NCBI GenBank assembly: GCA_030042375.1
Contig: JASHZU010000273.1
Location: 1 to 5,047, forward strand
Length of the DNA stretch: 5,047 nt
Reading direction: 5' to 3'
DNA from: Verrucomicrobiia bacterium
GTDB taxonomy: Bacteria; Verrucomicrobiota; Verrucomicrobiae; Limisphaerales; UBA11358
The notes beneath the pieces are model-generated. The model did not search any database. It saw only the letters and a list, made by a program, of their open reading frames with translations, and had not been told where the DNA came from. Positions 1-5,047 of the stretch are shown here, in pieces; within the stretch, counting starts at the first letter, position 1; every line of letters begins with the position of its first letter. Position numbers and translations under genes: made by a program.

Positions 1-419
1 CCGCCGCCGCAGCCCGTCCCGATGATGACGCCGAAAACCATGTCTTTCTCGCCGCCCGCGCCGTACAACGCCTCCGCCATGGCAAAACAATTTGCATCGT
101 TTTGGATTTCGATTTTGCGGCCCAGCAATTTTTCCAAATCGGCTTTCACCGGCTGGCCGTTCATGCAAACGGTATTGGAATTTTTGAGGAGACCGGTCTT
201 TGGGGAGATGGCCCCGGGCGTGCCGATGCCGAAGGTGTGCCGCTGCTGCCGGATTTCCACGAGCATCGCGCCGTAAATTTCCTGGATTCGGCCCAGGATA
301 TGGCGATAGCCGAGTTCCTGCTGCGTATCAATGCGCTTGCGGAAAAGTTCCTTGCCCTCTTCATCGAGGATGATGCCTTCAATTTTCGTGCCGCCGAGAT
401 CAATGCCAATACGATACAT
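1..419 (-). CDS. ROK-family sugar kinase, Mak/fructokinase-like (N-terminal part, cut by window edge)
   Basis: ATP-dependent sugar kinase of the ROK family, expected in the cytoplasm. The first 139 residues are visible, starting at the ATG complementary to 417-419 (MYRIGIDLGGTK). The N-terminal phosphate-binding motif DLGGTK is at residues 7-12. GIGTPGAISP is at about 64-73, and KNSNT at 79-83 is a sugar-contact segment. NDANCFA at 107-113 carries the presumed catalytic Asp108. The glycine-rich IIGTGCGGG begins at 132. GxPGxxSPxTGxxKNxN, NDANC and IIGTGCG together resemble E. coli Mak (fructokinase) more than glucokinase or ROK repressors. There is no N-terminal helix-turn-helix, so it is an enzyme and not a NagC/XylR-type regulator. 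The exact sugar (fructose, mannose or N-acetylglucosamine) cannot be fixed. The zinc-binding motif and C-terminus lie outside the window. It starts 19 bases after the upstream hydrolase stop and has no clear Shine-Dalgarno sequence; a C8 run on the coding strand occupies that position. Confidence 0.9.
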   Translation of the reverse strand, partial: MYRIGIDLGGTKIEGIILDEEGKELFRKRIDTQQELGYRHILGRIQEIYGAMLVEIRQQRHTFGIGTPGAISPKTGLLKNSNTVCMNGQPVKADLEKLLGRKIEIQNDANCFAMAEALYGAGGEKDMVFGVIIGTGCGG

Positions 420-438
420 TTTATGTGAATGGGGGGGG

Positions 439-1275
439 TTAAGGGGTTTGTAAAAAATCAATCGCGTCTTTCCAAAATTCTGCCGCCGGTTCCCGAATTT
501 CGCAATGGCCGCCTTCGGGAAATTGCCAAAGTTTTTTCGGCCCGTCATAGCTATTGTAAAGGCGCAGGCCAAATTTTTCCGGCACAACGACGTCCCGGCC
601 GTCCACGGTGATGCCGACCTTGCCGTGATAGTGGCGCAGATAATCTTCCGAGGGATATTTATCCACCAGGATAAAGGCCGGCAGGACCGGGAAATGATAC
701 TGAGCCACGCTCGTGAGCTTGTTAAAGGGCGAGAGCAAAATCATGCCCGCAATCCGGTTCGTATAAGTTCCGGCCAAATATGACGCGACACCGGAGCCGA
801 GCGATTCGCCGAGGAGGTAAATCGGTTTGTTGGTCGGGATCATTTCCAGTCCTTCGCTGCCGGCGGCGAACAGGCTCTTTTCCGTCGGTTTGCCGGGGCG
901 GTCTTCGTAGCCGGGATATTCGAGGATATACATGTCCAGCGGGGCGACGGCCTGGATATTGTCCGCGTAGTAGCCGCTATCCGTCGCCGTGCTGCCATTG
1001 CCGTACATCATCATGACACTGCCCTGCGAGGGTTGCTGCGGCGACATTCGTTTGAAGCCGATGTTTACGCCGGCCGCATTCGTCCAGCGTTCGAGTCTCG
1101 CAGACTGCGCCATCTGCTCCACCATGGCCGTGCTAAAAACCTGGGGATGATAAATAAACGAGCGCTGGGCAAAAGCCATGAGCATACCGAACAAGAAATA
1201 AACGATGAGCCCAAAAAGAAAAAACAATTTTCCCATCCTGTAGATGGAAATCTGTTTTCCCGTGGCCAGTTGCAT
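439..1275 (-). CDS. Membrane-anchored alpha/beta hydrolase (paralogue A)
   Basis: Serine hydrolase of the alpha/beta-hydrolase fold, substrate unknown. Numbering is from the ATG at 1275 (278 residues). A single N-terminal membrane segment lies at about 17-36, preceded by basic residues and followed by QRSFIYHP, which suggests the catalytic domain is outside the cytoplasmic membrane. MMMYGNG at about 88-94 is the likely oxyanion strand, equivalent to HGxx. The nucleophile elbow GESLGSG gives Ser158, the acid is probably Asp228 in GRDVVVP, and the base is His257 in EGGHC. The triad is therefore complete. Its closest visible relative is the gene at 2430-3257. The frame stays open to a TTG at 1311 (12 more residues) and has another ATG at 1236. 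I prefer the ATG at 1275 because it best matches the paralogue's N-terminal length and leaves the membrane helix intact. No Shine-Dalgarno supports any of the three. It lies just upstream of the ROK kinase, possibly in the same transcript. Confidence 0.85.
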   Translation of the reverse strand: MQLATGKQISIYRMGKLFFLFGLIVYFLFGMLMAFAQRSFIYHPQVFSTAMVEQMAQSARLERWTNAAGVNIGFKRMSPQQPSQGSVMMMYGNGSTATDSGYYADNIQAVAPLDMYILEYPGYEDRPGKPTEKSLFAAGSEGLEMIPTNKPIYLLGESLGSGVASYLAGTYTNRIAGMILLSPFNKLTSVAQYHFPVLPAFILVDKYPSEDYLRHYHGKVGITVDGRDVVVPEKFGLRLYNSYDGPKKLWQFPEGGHCEIREPAAEFWKDAIDFLQTP

Positions 1276-1680
1276 TTGTGGATTATGAATTTTGAATGGG
1301 GTTTGGTTCAATCATTTTTCATATTGGTTTGACGCGAATTTCGCGAATTAACGCTAATGGTTACCGTTGAATTGTTGAAGGGTTGCAGCGGAGAAAATGC
1401 CTCCCCTCCGAGGGTAGCTGGCATAGCCTTACGCAGGTCGAAAAAACTGAAGACGAAGGACAGAGGCCAGAAGTCGTGGGGTTTCTCTGCGAATGTGGAG
1501 CACTCCCTTTATGACCCTTTACCTTTAAAATGAACGCAAGCAGATATCTGGCGTGCTAAACAGGAGCCTATTTTGTTCGTCAGACAATCCGTTCCGAAGC
1601 GAGGCCGGGATCAATTCTTGAGCAGATTCCGGCGCGAGACTGAGCACGTCAGCGGTTTTGACGATAAAGACGTAGACGTC
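1276..1680. other. Intergenic spacer without a supported gene
   Basis: About 405 bases separate the PEP-CTERM gene from hydrolase A. I see no convincing coding region on either strand. The spacer holds a GCGAATT iteration (1333-1356), a tight CCCTC/GAGGG palindrome (1404-1414), a degenerate CT-rich tract (1447-1474, read on the minus strand) and the 10-base palindrome cagatatctg (1541-1550). The promoter for hydrolase A should lie in the part nearest 1276-1380, but no good -35/-10 pair stands out. Confidence 0.6.
1333..1356. repeat. GCGAATT-type iterated palindromic repeat
   Basis: The motif GCGAATT occurs at 1334-1340 and again at 1343-1349, followed by a decayed copy GCTAAT near 1353. CGCGAATTTCGCG (1333-1345) is a 13-base palindrome with one central base. 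The block lies 60-80 bases upstream of the hydrolase A start. It could be a short intergenic repeat of the host genome or part of a regulatory site; the sequence alone does not decide. Confidence 0.4.
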
Positions 1681-2184
1681 TCAAGCCGCTTTGTGTCGGC
1701 GCAAGATCCTTACCGCGCTGATGCCGAACGGTATTAGCATGAGAAGACCTGCCACCACCGTGGATGGCTCGGGGACGGCGCTCACAGTGGCGGGAGGAGT
1801 TTTGCAAATATAGATATCCTCGCAATTTTTGGGGATATCATCGCATTGGATAGATTCTGTACCATTCCAGCTATCGATATTGCAATAGTATGAGCCATTG
1901 CTGCACACGAAAACAATAGTGCAAGGTCCCGAATAGCAATTGCCACCGGTATAGGTGATGGTGCAGACGTCGTTGTAGCTATTGTCATAGCAGCCATATG
2001 AATTTTCATAAGTGCCGCCCTTGCTGCCGTTTGAAAAGTCGCAGTCGTAAAAACTCTGGCTGGTGGAACCGCCGGAGGTCCAATTGTCGCAGGTTATTTG
2101 GGCTTTGGCTGTGGATGTGACAGTGACTGCAGCAACTGACAGCAAAAGAGCCAGTATGACTTTTGGGAATCGAAGCATTTTCAT
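1681..2184 (-). CDS. Cysteine-rich secreted protein with PEP-CTERM sorting signal
   Basis: Exported protein of 167 residues, probably anchored or released at the cell surface by the exosortase system. A signal peptide spans residues 1-28: basic MKMLRFPK, a hydrophobic core at about 9-20, and a likely cut after AKA28. The mature part (29-135) is rich in Ser, Gly, Asn, Tyr and Asp and contains 11 cysteines (32, 48, 65, 74, 83, 88, 94, 101, 114, 121, 127). No enzymatic motif is seen. The C-terminus is a textbook PEP-CTERM tripartite signal: VPEPST at 137-142, a hydrophobic helix at about 143-158, and the basic tail RILRRHKAA. I recognise no family for the middle part. The ATG at 2184 is used; a second ATG two codons later is possible. 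The leader is A/T-rich (TTAATTAATAAAAAT on the coding strand) with no Shine-Dalgarno. No exosortase gene lies in the window, so sorting would depend on one elsewhere. Confidence 0.88.
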   Translation of the reverse strand: MKMLRFPKVILALLLSVAAVTVTSTAKAQITCDNWTSGGSTSQSFYDCDFSNGSKGGTYENSYGCYDNSYNDVCTITYTGGNCYSGPCTIVFVCSNGSYYCNIDSWNGTESIQCDDIPKNCEDIYICKTPPATVSAVPEPSTVVAGLLMLIPFGISAVRILRRHKAA

Positions 2185-2429
2185 AAGCCGTATTTTTATT
2201 AATTAACTAAAGTCAAAATATTAAGGTTTCAGTATCAATCTTTCTACCGGTTAAAAGGACATTCGTTCTCACTATTGGGACATATGGAAAACACCATCAT
2301 GGACCCATAAAGGAGGGTTAGCATCCCAAGGCTATTGCAGGCTTTTTTTAAAAATTACTTTTTGATTCAGGGACGACAGGGGACGCGCGTGTCCCTCACC
2401 CCACATTTTCGAAGACGAGGAGGATTAAT
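2185..2429. promoter_or_regulatory. AT-rich spacer, probable promoter region of the PEP-CTERM gene
   Basis: This 245-base gap separates hydrolase B from the PEP-CTERM gene, both read on the minus strand. The part next to the PEP-CTERM start (about 2190-2240) is AT-rich. On the minus strand it contains TAATAT with a weak TAGAAA box 17 bases upstream, and also a TTGACT. Neither makes a strong sigma-70 pair, so the promoter position is unproven. On the plus strand AAAGGAGGG (2309-2317) looks like a Shine-Dalgarno sequence, but no start codon follows at proper spacing. The palindrome at 2380-2395 is listed separately. Confidence 0.35.
2380..2395. repeat. REP-like GGGAC...GTCCC palindrome
   Basis: GGGACGCGCGTGTCCC is a 16-base near-perfect inverted repeat: five G/C-rich outer pairs, then one G-T mismatch, then a CG core. 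It is preceded by a second GGGACGACAGG copy of the left arm (from 2370). It lies 35-50 bases past the stop of hydrolase B. No T-run follows it on either strand, so it is a poor intrinsic terminator. GGGAC/GTCCC hairpins of this style resemble the REP sequences that accompany RAYT (Y1_Tnp) transposases; that link is by resemblance only, as no RAYT gene is visible. Confidence 0.45.
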
Positions 2430-3257
2430 TCAGTGCGTTTGCCAAAAGGTGATGGCTTCGGTCCAAAAATCGGTTGCCGCTTCCGTGATTTGGCAGTGGG
2501 CGCCGCCGGGGAATTGCCAAAGTTTTTTGGGGCCATTGTAGCCGTTGTAAAGGCGCAGGCCGAATTCTTCCGGCACAATGTCGTCGTGGCCGTCCACCGT
2601 CACACCCACTTTGCCGCGATAGTTATGCAAAAATTCTTCGGAAGGAAACTGGTCTGTCAGCAATAGCGAGACCGGCAGCATCGGAAAATGATTCTGGCCA
2701 ACGGCCGCCAGGCGATTGAATGGCGAAATTAAAACCATGCCGGCGATACGGTCGGCATAGGCGCCCGCCAAATACGAAGCCACGCCTGAGCCGAGCGATT
2801 CGCCTACGAGATAAACCGGCTTGTTCGTGGGGATCATTTGCAGGCCGTTGCTCGCGGCGGCAAAAAGGTTCTCTTCCGTGGTTGGACCCGGCCGGTCCTC
2901 GTAGCCGGGATATTCCAGGATATAGACATCCAGCGGGGCAACGGCGTGGATATCATTCGCGTAATGCGCGCTGCCGGTGGCGATGTTTCCGTTGCCATAC
3001 AACAACAGGACACTGCCTTGCGAAGGCTGCCGCGGCGAGAGGCTTTTGAACCCGATATTCTCACCGGCGGAATTGGTCCAGCGCTCGAGCCCGGCAAACC
3101 GTGCCATCCGGTCTACTTCCTGCGAGTCAAACGCCCGGGGATGATAGATAAAGGACCGTTGATCCAAAGCCATGAAGACGCACAAGAAGACATACGCGGT
3201 CAAACCAAGAACGAAAAACAACCGGGCGACTCGAGCCAACGAAATTTTCTTTATCAT
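2430..3257 (-). CDS. Membrane-anchored alpha/beta hydrolase (paralogue B)
   Basis: Serine hydrolase of the alpha/beta-hydrolase fold, 275 residues, substrate unknown. The start ATG at 3257 gives a basic N-terminus (MIKKISLARVAR), then one membrane helix at about 13-31, then DQRSFIYHP. By the positive-inside rule the catalytic domain should face outward. LLLYGNG (84-90) is the oxyanion strand. GESLGSG (152-158) gives nucleophile Ser154, HDDIVP gives Asp225 as the likely acid, and GGAHC gives His254. It aligns over its whole length with the gene at 439-1275, by eye at about 60-65 % identity. Whole blocks are identical, such as the one around YILEYPGYEDRPG and the one from GESLG to YLAG. The only clear length difference in the core is one extra residue near 200. 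There is no clear Shine-Dalgarno. It is divergent from the DUF1080 gene. Confidence 0.88.
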   Translation of the reverse strand: MIKKISLARVARLFFVLGLTAYVFLCVFMALDQRSFIYHPRAFDSQEVDRMARFAGLERWTNSAGENIGFKSLSPRQPSQGSVLLLYGNGNIATGSAHYANDIHAVAPLDVYILEYPGYEDRPGPTTEENLFAAASNGLQMIPTNKPVYLVGESLGSGVASYLAGAYADRIAGMVLISPFNRLAAVGQNHFPMLPVSLLLTDQFPSEEFLHNYRGKVGVTVDGHDDIVPEEFGLRLYNGYNGPKKLWQFPGGAHCQITEAATDFWTEAITFWQTH

Positions 3258-3364
3258 TTGTTAATAGCGATTCAATTCTGCCCTGCTGAGTCCGCCGCGC
3301 GCCAATCGTTTGGATTAGAACGTTTAAACTAGGATGTTCTAGCAGATTAGTTAAGGAAAAGCTA
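3258..3364. promoter_or_regulatory. Divergent intergenic region with candidate operator
   Basis: This gap between divergent genes must carry the promoters for hydrolase B (minus) and the DUF1080 gene (plus). It contains a perfect inverted repeat TAGAAC (3316-3321) and GTTCTA (3336-3341), with centres 20 bases apart. Between them lies the 8-base palindrome GTTTAAAC (3322-3329). AAGGA at 3354-3358 is a fair Shine-Dalgarno for the TTG at 3365. I could not identify a convincing sigma-70 promoter for either gene. Confidence 0.4.
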
Positions 3365-4198
3365 TTGATTTTTGCCACGGACATTTTCATTTTGTTTGCA
3401 TCACAAACAAAATCTTTACACCTGAGCTATGAAAAAAATTGCATACTAGTACTCGCGCTGTTGTTCTCGGCAAAATTGTTTGCCCAAACCGCGACGAACG
3501 CGCCGTCATTCCCGCCGCCCACTCCGCTGTCCCCGGAGACGCTGGATAAAATCGGCAAGATGACGCCAATCTTTGACGGCTCGACGCTCGACGGCTGGGA
3601 AGCCGGCCAAAAAGGAACCAACGAGGTGGACAAGACGACGGTCTGGACGGTTAAAGACGGCGCGCTGGCCAGCCTGGGCGCGGGCCGCGGAACGCTTTCC
3701 ACGGCGCAATCCTACGGCAATTACCGGATTATTTTCACGATGCGGCATGTCTCCTACACCCCGCCTCCGAAACATGATCATCGGGCATGCGTTTTAATTT
3801 ATTGTTATCCCGTGGCGGATGGCAAAGACGCCCAAGGCGGCGTTCAGTTCCAGGTGCCCAACGGCGGGTCCTGGGATTATCGCCCCGGCAAAAACAACGG
3901 AGGCGATGCCAAACACAATGGTGGCATTAACGAGTTCACAAGGTTGCCGCATCCGAAATTCGATGAGAAGCAATGGAGCCAGGTGGAAATCCTGGTGAAT
4001 ACCAACGGCACAGCGCGTATGGCGGTGGCACAGCCGCCGGGCACCAAGGCTTACGAAGTTCTGGATTTCAACGTGCCGGACGCCGGCAAGGTGGGTCCGT
4101 TTGCCTTGCAGATACACAATGGCGGACTCATTGACGAATACAAAGACATCCGGATCGAAGAAAATCCGGCGGAAGATAAATTGATTACGACGGAATGA
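3365..4198 (+). CDS. Secreted DUF1080 / 3-keto-disaccharide hydrolase-domain protein, start uncertain
   Basis: Exported protein with one DUF1080 domain, a LamG/concanavalin-like beta-sandwich whose known members include 3-keto-disaccharide hydrolases. Its role is probably binding or cleaving oxidised disaccharides outside the cytoplasm. Numbered from the TTG at 3365 (277 residues), a signal-peptide core (CILVLALLFSAKLFA) lies at 26-40 with a likely cut before Gln41, followed by a Pro-rich linker (46-56). The domain runs from IFDGSTLDGWE (69-79) through VWTVKDGAL (93-101), QFQVPNG (161-167) and VGPFALQIHNGG (243-254) to IRIEE (262-266). The TTG has AAGGA seven bases upstream, but would add 23 unusual residues before the signal peptide. 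The natural-looking ATG at 3429 (ATGAAAAAAATT) is out of frame and stops at 3447-3449. One extra A in its A7 run would give a perfect signal peptide, MKKNCILVLALL. A frameshift, sequencing error or slippage is therefore possible. A strong terminator follows. Confidence 0.82.
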   Translation: MIFATDIFILFASQTKSLHLSYEKNCILVLALLFSAKLFAQTATNAPSFPPPTPLSPETLDKIGKMTPIFDGSTLDGWEAGQKGTNEVDKTTVWTVKDGALASLGAGRGTLSTAQSYGNYRIIFTMRHVSYTPPPKHDHRACVLIYCYPVADGKDAQGGVQFQVPNGGSWDYRPGKNNGGDAKHNGGINEFTRLPHPKFDEKQWSQVEILVNTNGTARMAVAQPPGTKAYEVLDFNVPDAGKVGPFALQIHNGGLIDEYKDIRIEENPAEDKLITTE

Positions 4199-4201
4199 AA
4201 T

Positions 4202-4236
4202 AAAAAAGGCGAACGGGATTTCCGTTCGCCTTTTTT
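4202..4236. terminator. Bidirectional Rho-independent terminator
   Basis: The stem GGCGAACGG (4208-4216) pairs perfectly with CCGTTCGCC (4222-4230) around the loop GATTT. A6 (4202-4207) on the left and T6 (4231-4236) on the right make it a terminator on both strands. It begins four bases after the DUF1080 stop and lies 17 bases past the ahcY stop, so it serves this convergent gene pair. Confidence 0.95.
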
Positions 4237-4252
4237 GTTTCTAATTAAAGAA

Positions 4253-5047
<795 letters not shown>

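Noticed and set aside
1541..1550. Perfect palindrome cagatatctg as a possible operator.
   Set aside because: Ten-base palindromes are common by chance, and no promoter element or gene start is near.
1525..1680. Open frame of 51 codons continuing in the same frame after the PEP-CTERM TGA (1681-1683), suggesting readthrough or a broken longer gene.
   Set aside because: The protein already ends properly with the basic tail RRHKAA of a PEP-CTERM signal, and 51 stop-free codons are not rare by chance. No family was recognised.
1664..1685. Small hairpin AGACG-TAGA-CGTCT at the PEP-CTERM stop as a terminator.
   Set aside because: Only a 5-base stem with a short TTTAT tail on the minus strand; too weak to call.
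2335..2541. Plus-strand ORF of 68 residues with AAAGGAGGG upstream.
   Set aside because: The SD-like sequence is about 17 bases from the TTG start, and the ORF runs antisense into hydrolase B without recognisable protein features.
2838..3332. Plus-strand ORF of 164 residues.
   Set aside because: It is antisense to hydrolase B, whose frame has a full catalytic triad and a close paralogue; similar shadow ORFs appear opposite hydrolase A.
3794..4117. Minus-strand ORF of 107 residues opposite the DUF1080 gene.
   Set aside because: It overlaps a conserved domain on the plus strand and shows no family motif.

Overview
The window reads as a piece of a Verrucomicrobiota-like chromosome of moderate GC content. 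This is an inference from three things seen together: a PEP-CTERM (exosortase-sorted) secreted protein, a DUF1080 / 3-keto-disaccharide hydrolase-type secreted protein, and intergenic spacers with short palindromic or low-complexity repeats. Most genes here show no clear Shine-Dalgarno sequence. No rRNA, tRNA, CRISPR array or complete mobile element was found.

Layout, left to right. At the left edge, on the minus strand, is the 5' part of a ROK-family sugar kinase of the Mak/fructokinase type (1-419). Nineteen bases upstream of it, on the same strand, is a membrane-anchored alpha/beta hydrolase (439-1275), so the two may be cotranscribed. A spacer (1276-1680) carries GCGAATT iterations and a degenerate CT-rich tract. 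Next, still on the minus strand, is a small cysteine-rich PEP-CTERM protein (1681-2184). A second spacer (2185-2429) is AT-rich and contains a REP-like GGGAC/GTCCC palindrome. A second alpha/beta hydrolase (2430-3257, minus) is clearly a paralogue of the first. A divergent intergenic region with a candidate operator-like inverted repeat leads into a plus-strand secreted DUF1080 protein (3365-4198). The start of that gene is ambiguous because the natural ATG is out of frame across a run of seven A. A strong bidirectional terminator (4202-4236) lies between it and the convergent adenosylhomocysteinase gene (4253-5047, minus), which runs off the right edge.

The genes do not form one obvious pathway. 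The ROK kinase and the DUF1080 protein both fit carbohydrate use, ahcY is housekeeping methyl-cycle metabolism, and the hydrolases and the PEP-CTERM protein are envelope or extracytoplasmic proteins of unknown substrate. The observations most worth checking are the A-tract frameshift at the DUF1080 start, the duplicated hydrolases flanking the cysteine-rich PEP-CTERM gene, and the palindromic spacer elements. I see no convincing evidence of a wholly new multi-gene system.
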